A stretch of DNA of 64,000 nucleotides, taken from Virgibacillus sp. NKC19-3 (GTDB taxonomy: Bacteria; Bacillota; Bacilli; Bacillales; Amphibacillaceae). This document shows, in pieces, positions 57,106 through 64,000 of the stretch (position 1 is the first letter of the stretch; every line of letters begins with the position of its first letter). The notes beneath the pieces are model-generated. The model had not been told where the DNA came from. It did not search any database and saw only the letters and a program-made list of their open reading frames with translations. The stretch lies in assembly GCF_019837165.1 (NCBI RefSeq), contig NZ_JAGYHC010000001.1:1612001-1676000 (forward strand), read 5' to 3'. Made by a program: the position numbers and the translations under genes.

Positions 57106-57930
57106 ATGGATAAAAAGGAAGAAAAAAAGAACCATGATGTGATCGATGATGATTTGTATGAAGAATTGGATGATGAAGAGCTATATGAACTCGTACAAGA
57201 GGAACGTCGAAAAGCGTTAGAAAAGGATAGGAAGGAAAAAGAGGAATCAAAATCAAAACGCCCATTTCCAAAATGGGCGTTTTGGCTTATTGCCGTTGTT
57301 ATGGCTTTTAATATGGTTGCACTAATACCACGGACTTTTTCTATACCAGCTATCGATTTCTTACTAACGTCGGCAAAACTTTCCACAAGTGAGGATATTC
57401 AAACATATAAAGAAGCAGTAGTAGTAATAGAAACAGATGACAGCAAGGGGACGGGCTTTGCCATTAGCCGTGATGGCACCATTTTGACGAATCATCATGT
57501 GATTGAAGGGGAAGAGGAGCTTACAGTCGCATTCTCAGAAGAGGGTCTTTTTTCTGCAGAGATAAAAGATACATACCCTCAGGTAGATTTAGCCGTATTG
57601 GAAGTAAATGCATCTCAGCAATTTCCGCATCTAACGCTTGCTGATGAAACGAATGGAGAGCAGCATGAAGCCATTCAATTTATTGGAAATCCACTGCAAT
57701 TTAATCACGTTGCTAATGAAGGTAATATTATAGGCTCTACACAATTAGAAGATTGGGAGGAAGAAGTACTGATGATCGAGGCACCTGTTTACCGTGGGAA
57801 TAGCGGTAGCCCGGTTATTAATATGGAGGGAGAGGTGATTGGGGTGATATTTGCTACATTGAATCACGATATCCATGGTCGGGTTGGGCTTTTCGTCCCC
57901 ATTGATTATTATTATGCGTATAAAACATAA
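57106..57930 (+). CDS. Membrane-anchored trypsin-like serine protease (HtrA/DegP-like, no PDZ domain)
   Basis: 274 aa. A highly acidic then basic N-terminal region (residues 1-52), one membrane helix (about 57-74), then an S1C protease domain: His131 in TNHHVIEG, Asp161 in QVDLAVLE and Ser233 in GNSGSPV form the triad. It ends soon after the domain, so the usual C-terminal PDZ is missing and activity may be constitutive. ATG 57106 follows GGGGTG. A perfect 13-bp palindrome lies inside the gene at 57255-57283, at the codons just before the membrane helix. Confidence 0.82.
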   Translation: MDKKEEKKNHDVIDDDLYEELDDEELYELVQEERRKALEKDRKEKEESKSKRPFPKWAFWLIAVVMAFNMVALIPRTFSIPAIDFLLTSAKLSTSEDIQTYKEAVVVIETDDSKGTGFAISRDGTILTNHHVIEGEEELTVAFSEEGLFSAEIKDTYPQVDLAVLEVNASQQFPHLTLADETNGEQHEAIQFIGNPLQFNHVANEGNIIGSTQLEDWEEEVLMIEAPVYRGNSGSPVINMEGEVIGVIFATLNHDIHGRVGLFVPIDYYYAYKT

Positions 57931-57995
57931 AATTGTTTTAAATAGACAGGGGGAGGGTATTAAAAAAGTATAAAGGTTTAAGGGAGGAAATCCGA

Positions 57996-58697
57996 TTGTT
58001 TTTTACATCAGATTTAAAAACATATAATATTGATGCATCAGATGGGGAAATGGGTAAAATAAAAGACCTATATTTTGATGATAGAAAATGGGCAATCCGA
58101 TATGCGGTTGTTGATACAAGAAAGTGGTTGCCGGGTAGAAAGGTACTGCTATCACCAAGATCATTTATTAACTTAAATGAGGCAAATGAAAATTTGGAAG
58201 TGGAATTCGATAAAGAAACGATTCGAAATAGCCCCTCGATCACAGATGAACAACCTGTTTCAAAAGAAGTCGAAAATTCGATAATCGGATATTACGGTTG
58301 GAGTAGATATTGGATAGGTTTCCAGCTTTGGGGACCATCTGAGAATGAATCTTCGAAAGCACTTGCCGAAGAAACACAGCGTGACCAACCAATAGATGAA
58401 CATCAGGAATATGACTTGCGGAGTGAAGATGAAACGATTGGTTTCAAGGTTCATGCAAATAATGGAAAAATTGGTAGAGTTGCAGATATGATCTATGATA
58501 ACACGTACTGGAAAATTCAATATATTGTTGTTCGTAGTAGTGAAAGTATGGTTGAGGATGAGTACTTAGCCTTTACTCCTGAATCTATTGAATCCGTGGA
58601 CTGGTTCGGAGAAGATATCTATGTAAGTGATTCACTGGAAGAAGTTAATCAACGTACATTATATAATAAAAAAGCAGACATTTTGCTTGGCAGATGA
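57996..58697 (+). CDS. PRC-barrel domain protein
   Basis: 233 aa with two PRC-barrel-like halves: FTSDLKTYNIDASDGEMGKIKDLYFDDRKWAIRYAVVDTRKWLPGRKVLLSP at the start and RSEDETIGFKVHANNGKIGRVADMIYDNTYWKIQYIVVR near residue 140. Cytosolic, no membrane segment. PRC barrels bind other proteins or RNA; in Bacillaceae such two-repeat proteins are general-stress or spore-associated, but the role here is unknown. The start is TTG 57996 after AAGGGAGG. Confidence 0.75.
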   Translation: MFFTSDLKTYNIDASDGEMGKIKDLYFDDRKWAIRYAVVDTRKWLPGRKVLLSPRSFINLNEANENLEVEFDKETIRNSPSITDEQPVSKEVENSIIGYYGWSRYWIGFQLWGPSENESSKALAEETQRDQPIDEHQEYDLRSEDETIGFKVHANNGKIGRVADMIYDNTYWKIQYIVVRSSESMVEDEYLAFTPESIESVDWFGEDIYVSDSLEEVNQRTLYNKKADILLGR

Positions 58698-58970
58698 GGC
58701 TGGGACAAAAGTGTTTTTAACAAATAAATTCCGAACATACATCGCTTCTAAAAATATACTTCGCGCACCTTAGGGCGGCTGGTGAGCCCCCTTGTGCGCT
58801 TCGTGTTGCAAGTGGCTTCGAGGGGCAGCACTCCTCGCAAAAAAGATTGCTATCGCACTTCGGTGTCTCACCTATGCCTTCCCTCCCGCTGGAGTCTCCG
58901 CATATTTCCTACGCTAATTTTGATAATGTTTGTCTTTTTAATAAAACACTTTTGTTTTGTCCCAGCCTTA
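58696..58970. repeat. Intergenic element bounded by inverted repeats, about 275 bp
   Basis: The left end AGGCTGGGACAAAAGTGTTT and the right end, read inward, AGGCTGGGACAAAA then CAAAAGTGTTTT, are inverted copies. Inside are CTTCGCGCACC, CTGGTGAGCCCCCT and G+C-rich pieces that resemble the fragment at 38860-38925. No ORF is supported. It looks like a non-autonomous or structural repeat common in Bacillales intergenic regions; it begins right at the stop of the PRC-barrel gene. Confidence 0.7.
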
Positions 58971-59044
58971 CTGCATAAGTGCGGGCTTTGGATGTCACCC
59001 AAAAGCTTGGTGACAACCAAGTTTTCTAAAGAGATGAAATGGAA

Positions 59045-59087
59045 GCAAACAAAAATGCCTCCGGACATTGGAGGCATTTTTGTTTGC
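59045..59087 (+). terminator. Strong terminator before the sigI region
   Basis: GCAAACAAAAATGCCTCC (59045-59062) pairs perfectly with GGAGGCATTTTTGTTTGC (59070-59087). A smaller GTCACC/GGTGAC hairpin lies upstream near 58992-59015. Which transcript it ends is unclear; the PRC-barrel gene is the nearest. Confidence 0.8.
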
Positions 59088-59320
59088 TGCTATTGGATAT
59101 GCACTGGTAATTGATTTTTAAAGAAAATGTAATTGTTTTGAGATAGCCTAAAGAGGGTTGCTAAGTTAAGATTAATCATACATTAATGGGTAATTAAAAT
59201 GATATAATAGATGGTGGAATCAATGATGATATATAATTTAAATAAATGTAAATATAAGCTAAATACAGTCAAAAAGAATACAAATAAATCGAAATACATA
59301 ATGAGCGGAGGTGCTTTAGG

Positions 59321-60169
59321 TTGATGGTGAGTAAGTCATTACAGGCCAATCCACTTGAAGCGTTGATTGCCTCAGCACAGCAAGGGGATCACACCGTTCA
59401 AAATCATCTTTTAAAGACATACCAGCCGTTTATAGCTAAATGTGTTTCTGAAGTTTGTAAACGATATATAGATCCCAGTAGAGACGACGAGTTTAGCATT
59501 GGGCTATCAGCTTTTAATGAGGCCATTCTGGCTTATTCTACAGAAAGAGGATGCTCTTTTTTATCATTTGCGAGGCTTGTCGTTAAGCGGAAAGTAATTG
59601 ACTATATTCGTTATATGCAAAAAAAGCCGCAAGCGGTATCATTGGATGAAAGCCAGGATTCTGAGCAAATGGAAAATCCAATAGAAACAATTGCCGTAGC
59701 AGAACAATACAGACAGGAACAGGACGCTTGGTACCGTAGAGATGAAATTATGGATTTTAAAGAAAAGCTTAGTACCTATAAGCTGACATTGGAGGAATTG
59801 ACAGTCGTATCACCCAAGCATAGGGATGCTCGTGATTCTGCTGTTCATACAGCTAGGGTGATCAATGAGAATGAAGAACTGCGGGAATATGTTCAACGGA
59901 AGAAAAAATTGCCAATTAAGCGTTTAATGAATGATGTGGATGTCAGTAAAAAAACATTGGAACGAAACCGGAAATTCATATTAGCAATGTTTATTGTTCT
60001 CAGTGAAGATTATGTATATCTTAAAGATTATTTAAAGGGGTGGGTAGGTGAAAAAAGGGATCGTTATGGAGCAGCATCGTCTTTATACTATTATTATGAC
60101 CAGAGATGGAGCGTTTCAAAAGACGACTCCAATCAAAGATGCTGTTATCGGCGCGGAGGTTTCCTATAA
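59321..60169 (+). CDS. sigI: RNA polymerase sigma factor SigI, with a suspect C-terminal extension
   Basis: 282 aa as read. N-terminal region 2 segments (LLKTYQPFIAKCVSEVCKRYID, DDEFSIGLSAFNEAILAYSTERGCSFLSFARLVVKRKVIDYIR) are typical of the SigI heat/cell-wall-stress sigma family, and the C-terminal HTH is LPIKRLMNDVDVSKKTLERNRKFILAMFIVLSEDYVYLKDYL. The last 40 or so residues (GEKRDRYGAASSL onward) overlap rsgI by 122 bases and look like the wrong frame. One extra G in the run 60037-60040 would end the protein at 60051 with a 4-base GTGA overlap with rsgI. The start is TTG 59321 or ATG 59324 after GGAGGTG. Confidence 0.88.
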   Translation: MMVSKSLQANPLEALIASAQQGDHTVQNHLLKTYQPFIAKCVSEVCKRYIDPSRDDEFSIGLSAFNEAILAYSTERGCSFLSFARLVVKRKVIDYIRYMQKKPQAVSLDESQDSEQMENPIETIAVAEQYRQEQDAWYRRDEIMDFKEKLSTYKLTLEELTVVSPKHRDARDSAVHTARVINENEELREYVQRKKKLPIKRLMNDVDVSKKTLERNRKFILAMFIVLSEDYVYLKDYLKGWVGEKRDRYGAASSLYYYYDQRWSVSKDDSNQRCCYRRGGFL

Positions 60170-60770
60170 AGGATGGGTCTCTATCATCTTTTATTCTATA
60201 CCAATACGATTACTTGTGATGGTATGTGTATTGGTATTATTTCTTGCGCCTTTTTATTTCATGATGGGTGAAAATGAAACATATGCATATGTCAATGTGG
60301 ATATTAATCCAAGTATTGAATTAGAGATTGATGAAGATCTTGATGTTTATTCCATTCGTCCTGTAAATAAGGATGCAAAGGAACTTGTGAATGAACTAAT
60401 AGAGTATCAAGATGCACAATTGGAAAAAGTCATTAGCATGATTATGGAAAAATGTGAAGAAAAGGAATTACTAAATGGAGAAAAAAATATGCTTGTTGGC
60501 TTCAGTTATATGAATAATGAGTCCGACAATAATCCTATTTCTGATCATTTGGAGCATCTTTCAATGGAGAGCTCAAATTGGGAAGTCGCAACCTTTCGTG
60601 TCCCAAAGGATGTAAGAGAAAAAGCGGAAAAAGAAAACAAATCAATGAACGAGATGATGGCAAAAACAATGATGGAAGATTCTGCGAAACAGACTGATTC
60701 GATGAATGAGGAAGAAAAAGCAATTATACATACATTTTATCATACCGAAAAAGAAAATCATTCAAGATGA
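60048..60770 (+). CDS. rsgI: RsgI-type anti-sigma factor
   Basis: 240 aa. The N-terminal cytosolic segment KKGIVMEQHRLYTIIMTRDGAFQKT is the conserved SigI-binding part (RsgI_N), followed by one membrane helix (about residues 51-73) and an extracytoplasmic domain starting YAYVNVDINPSIELEIDEDLDVYSIRP, the motif of RsgI-like sensors. The external part is shorter than the 381-aa B. subtilis protein. GTG 60048 is preferred because the KGIVME motif is conserved and must be included. It is coupled to sigI. Confidence 0.85.
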   Translation: MKKGIVMEQHRLYTIIMTRDGAFQKTTPIKDAVIGAEVSYKGWVSIIFYSIPIRLLVMVCVLVLFLAPFYFMMGENETYAYVNVDINPSIELEIDEDLDVYSIRPVNKDAKELVNELIEYQDAQLEKVISMIMEKCEEKELLNGEKNMLVGFSYMNNESDNNPISDHLEHLSMESSNWEVATFRVPKDVREKAEKENKSMNEMMAKTMMEDSAKQTDSMNEEEKAIIHTFYHTEKENHSR

Positions 60771-60785
60771 TGAGGCGGAACCTAA

Positions 60786-60815
60786 AGAGGCCCACACTAA
60801 TCGGTGTGGGCCTCT
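60786..60815. terminator. Shared terminator of rsgI and the yhdB-like gene
   Basis: AGAGGCCCACAC and GTGTGGGCCTCT are perfectly complementary around a 6-base loop. It lies between convergent genes and can serve both strands. Confidence 0.8.
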
Positions 60816-60893
60816 ATGCACTTGGTAAATGTTTCTTTTGTTAGCCAGTTGAGACTTGTTTCATTTTGAGACAAAGAATGGACAACATACATC

Positions 60894-61130
60894 CTATACT
60901 TCCATTATTATCTCTGGTTCGTGTTTCATTGCGTGGTCTATATAATAAAGAAGATTATCGTGGGAATTCATTATTTTTTCCTGATCGAGTGAATAATGGT
61001 AGGCATTTAAGAAAAGCTGGATTTTTTTTGACAGCATGTCATCGTCCGTTCTTACCATAACCACAAGTAAGTCATCCCACTGTCCCCAGAGCGTGTAGTA
61101 TAACGCTTTATCGTAATCCGGAATATCCAT
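60894..61130 (-). CDS. YhdB-like small protein, unknown function
   Basis: 78 aa, soluble and acidic: DIPDYDKALYYTLWGQWDDL at the start and QLFLNAYHYSLDQEK in the middle are, from memory, the pattern of the YhdB family of Bacillus. TAAGGAGGGG lies 4 bases before ATG 61130, a strong site. It is transcribed against rsgI and divergently from the YhcN-like gene. No function is known. Confidence 0.7.
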   Translation of the reverse strand: MDIPDYDKALYYTLWGQWDDLLVVMVRTDDDMLSKKIQLFLNAYHYSLDQEKIMNSHDNLLYYIDHAMKHEPEIIMEV

Positions 61131-61238
61131 TTTTCCCCTCCTTAAATAGTAAGGATACTACTATCTTTCCCGTATTTTATATATAATGACAGAAAGAAAA
61201 ATGGTGTGCTTACCATAAATAGGTTTTCAAACAAAATA

Positions 61239-61268
61239 AGTATAATCCTGTTTCATTGTTACATACTA
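61239..61268 (+). promoter_or_regulatory. Likely SigG promoter of the YhcN-like gene
   Basis: AGTATA (61239-61244), 17 bases, CATACTA (61262-61268). The -10 equals the SigG consensus and also the one found before the ger operon; the -35 differs from TGHATA at the first base. Confidence 0.45.
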
Positions 61269-61295
61269 AAAGCAAATTAGTAAGGAGGAATTGCA

Positions 61296-61964
61296 ATGAA
61301 ATGGAAATTTTTTAGTGTTTTAGCTGTGCTTATATTAGCGCTTGCAGCATGTCAAGGTGATGGAACAGATAATAATGAAGGAACAGATGACAATAACGTT
61401 GAACAAACGCGGTATAATAACAACACCGGGGATGGCATGACTGATCGTGATAATACCATGCGAAGAGATTCAGAGCGAGGTCAGGATTCAAACCGAAACG
61501 ACAATCAAGAAAATAATCAGTATGATGTTGCTGAAGAGGCTGCGGATCGGATAACAAATGAAGTAGATGATATCGATCAAGCATATGTCCTTACAACAGA
61601 TAATAATGCATATGTAGCAGCTGGATTAGATGTTGACCGCAACGAGCGGAATGATGATACAGGTAACCAAAATAATGATCAACAAGGTGATGCAAGCATC
61701 AGTCAGAATAATAATAACGATGATGCCAACAATCAGAATAATGACAGGTATGATGATGAATTAAGCGATGATGTGAAAGAAGAAATATCAGAAATTGTAA
61801 AGTCCGTAAACAATGATATAGATAATGTATATGTTTCCACGAACCCTGAGTTCTTTGATTTAACCAATAATTATGTGGATGATGTCAATGAAGGTAGACC
61901 AGTTCGAGGGTTCTTTGATCAATTTGGTAATATGATTGAACGATTATTCCCTGAGAACAGCTAG
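61296..61964 (+). CDS. YhcN/YlaJ-family sporulation lipoprotein
   Basis: 222 aa. Signal peptide MKWKFFSVLAVLILALAACQ with lipobox LAAC (Cys19), then a low-complexity Asn/Asp/Gln-rich linker, and the YhcN-type domain: QYDVAEEAADRITNEVDDIDQAYVLTTDNNAYVAAGLD, interrupted by a second Asn-rich insert, then SDDVKEEISEIVKSVNNDIDNVYVSTNPEFFDLTNNY. Family members are inner-spore-membrane lipoproteins that affect outgrowth. AAGGAGG precedes ATG 61296, and a SigG-like promoter is upstream. Confidence 0.85.
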   Translation: MKWKFFSVLAVLILALAACQGDGTDNNEGTDDNNVEQTRYNNNTGDGMTDRDNTMRRDSERGQDSNRNDNQENNQYDVAEEAADRITNEVDDIDQAYVLTTDNNAYVAAGLDVDRNERNDDTGNQNNDQQGDASISQNNNNDDANNQNNDRYDDELSDDVKEEISEIVKSVNNDIDNVYVSTNPEFFDLTNNYVDDVNEGRPVRGFFDQFGNMIERLFPENS

Positions 61965-61980
61965 TATCAATCAAATAAAT

Positions 61981-62016
61981 GACGGGTATCCTTTCGAAAT
62001 GGATACCCGTTTTTTC
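61981..62016 (+). terminator. Terminator of the YhcN-like gene
   Basis: ACGGGTATCC pairs with GGATACCCGT around TTTCGAAAT, then TTTTTTC. Confidence 0.9.
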
Positions 62017-62059
62017 GTTTGCACTAGAAAAAGTCAGCAACATATGCTATTCTTATACA

Positions 62060-62093
62060 TATAATTCATACTATCCATAGTAATTTACTGTGG
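62060..62093 (+). promoter_or_regulatory. yrrT operon promoter with a 19-bp dyad operator
   Basis: TATAAT at 62060-62065 is followed by CCATAGTAATTTACTGTGG (62075-62093), an inverted repeat with one mismatch about a central T. It covers the likely transcription start, a typical repressor position. In B. subtilis the orthologous operon is controlled by CymR; I cannot say that this dyad is a CymR site. Confidence 0.45.
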
Positions 62094-62121
62094 TTTAATA
62101 AATTAATGGAGCTGAATGCCT

Positions 62122-62769
62122 ATGGGACGGGAGTTTCTTGATATATTTGATGAATGGGCCAAAGATTATGATACCAGTGTGGCAGGGCTGGATCCACAAT
62201 ATGAAGAAGTATTTAAAAATTATGAAAATATTTTGAATGAGGTGGTTCAACATTCAGCTGGAACTGTGCTTGAATTTGGGGTTGGCACCGGGAACCTAAC
62301 GGAAAAACTTCTCCGAGCCGGGCATCAGGTTATAGGAGTGGAGCCATCATATGCCATGCGAGAAATAGCATCAGCAAAATTATCTGATCTTACATTGTTG
62401 GAAGGGGATTTTATCACGTTTCCAAAGGTAGCATCGATAGAGACCATTGTAAGTACGTATGCATTTCACCATTTAACAGATCATGAAAAAGATACAGCAA
62501 TCAGGCAATTCGCTGAAATATTACCGGAAAATGGAAAAATTGTGTTCGGTGATACGATGTTTACATCCATCGCGGCGAAGGAATCGATGATTGAGGCTGC
62601 AGAAACAAAAGGATTTACCCATTTAGCTGAAGATCTCCGGAGAGAATATTATCCAACAATCGATGTATTGCAAAACATTTTTGTTAAGCATCACTTTGAT
62701 GTAACATTTAATCAGGAAAACAATTTTGTATGGATTGTAAAAGCAAATAAACGGAAGAGGAGTGACTAA
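62122..62769 (+). CDS. yrrT: SAM-dependent methyltransferase YrrT
   Basis: About 215 aa. Class I methyltransferase: motif [29 protein letters not shown], motif [31 protein letters not shown] at the start is the YrrT hallmark. I choose ATG 62122 to match that family start; ATG 62116 is also in frame. It is the first gene of a sulfur-recycling operon with luxS and mccA; its methyl acceptor is unknown. Confidence 0.88.
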   Translation: MGREFLDIFDEWAKDYDTSVAGLDPQYEEVFKNYENILNEVVQHSAGTVLEFGVGTGNLTEKLLRAGHQVIGVEPSYAMREIASAKLSDLTLLEGDFITFPKVASIETIVSTYAFHHLTDHEKDTAIRQFAEILPENGKIVFGDTMFTSIAAKESMIEAAETKGFTHLAEDLRREYYPTIDVLQNIFVKHHFDVTFNQENNFVWIVKANKRKRSD

Positions 62770-62771
62770 AC

Positions 62772-63233
62772 ATGGCAGAGAAAATGAATGTAGAAAGCTT
62801 TAATCTTGATCACACAAAGGTGAAAGCACCATATGTAAGACTCGTCGGCATAACGGAAGGTGCAAATGGAGATAAGGTGTATAAGTATGATATTCGTTTC
62901 AAACAACCAAATAAAGCGCATATGGAAATGAGCGGGTTGCATTCGATCGAACATTTAATGGCGGAAAAGATTCGAAATCATATGGATAATGTTCTTGATA
63001 TCGGACCAATGGGTTGCCAAACCGGTTTTTATTTATCCATTATAAACCATGATAATTATGATGAAGTATTGGATGCATTGGAAAAAACATTAATAGACGT
63101 GTTACAAGCGAATGAAGTTCCTGCATGTAATGAAGTGCAATGTGGCTGGGCTGCCAACCACAGCCTGGAAGGTGCCAAGGAAATTGCCCGCGAAATGTTG
63201 GATAAAAGAGCGCAGTGGCACGAGGTTTTTTAA
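62772..63233 (+). CDS. luxS: S-ribosylhomocysteine lyase (AI-2 synthase)
   Basis: 153 aa. Cleaves S-ribosylhomocysteine to homocysteine and the autoinducer-2 precursor DPD. Metal ligands His57 and His61 in HSIEHLMAE and Cys124 in CNEVQCGW are present; Cys82 in [11 protein letters not shown] is the catalytic acid/base. It starts 2 bases after yrrT with AGAGGAGTG upstream. Placing luxS here means homocysteine made by this enzyme feeds directly to the next gene. Confidence 0.96.
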   Translation: MAEKMNVESFNLDHTKVKAPYVRLVGITEGANGDKVYKYDIRFKQPNKAHMEMSGLHSIEHLMAEKIRNHMDNVLDIGPMGCQTGFYLSIINHDNYDEVLDALEKTLIDVLQANEVPACNEVQCGWAANHSLEGAKEIAREMLDKRAQWHEVF

Positions 63234-63246
63234 GTGAGGCGAGCAT

Positions 63247-64000
63247 ATGGCAATTTATAGGTCAATTCAAGCATTAGTTGGGAAGACGCCTCTATTGGAA
63301 ATTACCAGTTTCCCACTTCCAAAAGGCGTGCATTTGTTTGCAAAACTGGAATTTTTCAATCCGGGAGGAAGTGTGAAGGATAGGCTTGGTGTTGAATTGA
63401 TTGATGATGCATTAGCAAGTGGTGCCCTTAAGGAAGGTGGTACGCTCATCGAGCCCACTGCTGGAAATACCGGTATAGGATTGGCACTTGCAGCTCTAGA
63501 TAAAAACGTTTCCGTCATATTTTGTGTTCCGGGGCATTTTAGTCAGGAAAAGCTATCCATCATGAAGGCACTTGGAGCTCGTATTATTCAGACGCCTAAA
63601 GAGAAAGGCATGTCAGGTGCTATCGAAAAAACGAAACAACTCGTGAACGAAATACCTAACAGCTTTGCGCCACATCAATTTTCGAATCCTGCTAATCCAA
63701 GAGCTTATTATAAAACACTGGGACCTGAGATATGGAATGATTTAAATGGGAAAGTGGATGTATTTATTGCAGGTGCAGGAACTGGTGGTACGTTTATGGG
63801 AAGTGCGCAGTATTTGAAAGAAAGGAGTCCGGACGTAAAAACAGTGATCGTTGAGCCAGAGGGATCCATTATCGCAGGCGGAAAGCCAGGTGCCCATCTG
63901 ACAGAAGGTATAGGGATGGAGTTTATGCCGGAATATATGGATTACTCCTATATGGATCAGATTCATACAGTATCAGATAATGATGCATTTCGGCTTGTTC
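63247..64000 (+). CDS. mccA: Cystathionine beta-synthase-type enzyme MccA (partial, runs off the window)
   Basis: The first 251 codons are present and the frame stays open to the edge. The product is a fold-type II PLP enzyme: LVGKTPLLEI at the start, PLP Lys in NPGGSVKDRLG, PTAGNTGIGLALAAL, PHQFSNPANPRAYYKTLGPEIW and the phosphate loop GAGTGGTFMG. It resembles O-acetylserine-dependent cystathionine beta-synthase (YrhA/MccA) of the yrrT operon, which joins O-acetylserine and homocysteine. Ordinary cysteine synthase is the alternative, but the gene context and the PHQFSNPANP segment favour MccA. ATG 63247 is preceded by GAGGCGAG. Confidence 0.85.
   Translation, partial: MAIYRSIQALVGKTPLLEITSFPLPKGVHLFAKLEFFNPGGSVKDRLGVELIDDALASGALKEGGTLIEPTAGNTGIGLALAALDKNVSVIFCVPGHFSQEKLSIMKALGARIIQTPKEKGMSGAIEKTKQLVNEIPNSFAPHQFSNPANPRAYYKTLGPEIWNDLNGKVDVFIAGAGTGGTFMGSAQYLKERSPDVKTVIVEPEGSIIAGGKPGAHLTEGIGMEFMPEYMDYSYMDQIHTVSDNDAFRLV

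Overview
The window comes from a low-G+C Gram-positive endospore former of the family Bacillaceae, most like the Oceanobacillus/Virgibacillus group. The evidence is a GerA-type germinant-receptor operon, a YhcN-type sporulation lipoprotein, SigI/RsgI, a Bacillus-type Fnr with its cysteines at the C-terminus, strong AGGAGG ribosome sites with many GTG and TTG starts, and a very acidic glycine-betaine binding lipoprotein that suggests salt tolerance. No phage region or CRISPR array was seen.

Layout. 1-5.4 kb: an APH-fold kinase, a small membrane protein, two GNAT acetyltransferases, a decayed sugar O-acetyltransferase, a deoxyinosine-type DNA glycosylase, a probable structured RNA and ctaG. 5.5-9.6 kb: an alpha/beta hydrolase, then a likely sulfolipid operon (sqdB, sqdX-like, GtrA). 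9.6-21 kb: the arginine pathway argC-J-B-D-carB-argF and argG-argH behind ArgR-box promoters. carA is missing, and argF and the argH tail carry single-base frameshifts in homopolymer runs. 21-26.6 kb: three 52-bp tandem repeats, then a histidine kinase, response regulator, ABC ATPase and two permeases resembling the linearmycin-resistance lnrJKLMN locus. 27-31.7 kb: a MaoC-like protein, an S9 peptidase, D-amino acid transaminase and fnr. 31.8-33.6 kb: a 5' tRNA-Gly fragment, an intact tRNA-Gly(TCC) and a complete ISL3-family insertion sequence with an 8-bp target duplication.

33.7-38.1 kb: an ABC-class ATPase, queG, an amidase and trmL. 38.1-39.1 kb: an internally deleted transposase relic and an unannotated 34-codon gene with a lipobox-like motif. 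39-43.3 kb: odhA-odhB. 43.7-49.2 kb: purine permease (PurR-box-like promoter), nucleoside transporter (cre-like site), aldehyde dehydrogenase and a murG homologue. 49.6-52.8 kb: a glycine betaine/proline ABC transporter. 53-56.8 kb (minus strand): the gerA-type operon, with its B gene frameshifted. 57-59 kb: a membrane-anchored HtrA-like protease, a PRC-barrel protein and an inverted-repeat-bounded intergenic element. 59.3-62 kb: sigI-rsgI, yhdB-like and yhcN-like genes. 62.1-64 kb: yrrT, luxS and the start of mccA, which recycle S-adenosylhomocysteine sulfur to cysteine.

Points of most interest: sulfolipid genes in a Bacillaceae, loss of carA from the arginine operon, a set of single-base homopolymer frameshifts that are either sequencing errors or real decay, a promoter-to-terminator structured RNA near 4.1 kb, the tRNA-Gly 5'-half duplication, and the 34-aa lipobox peptide.
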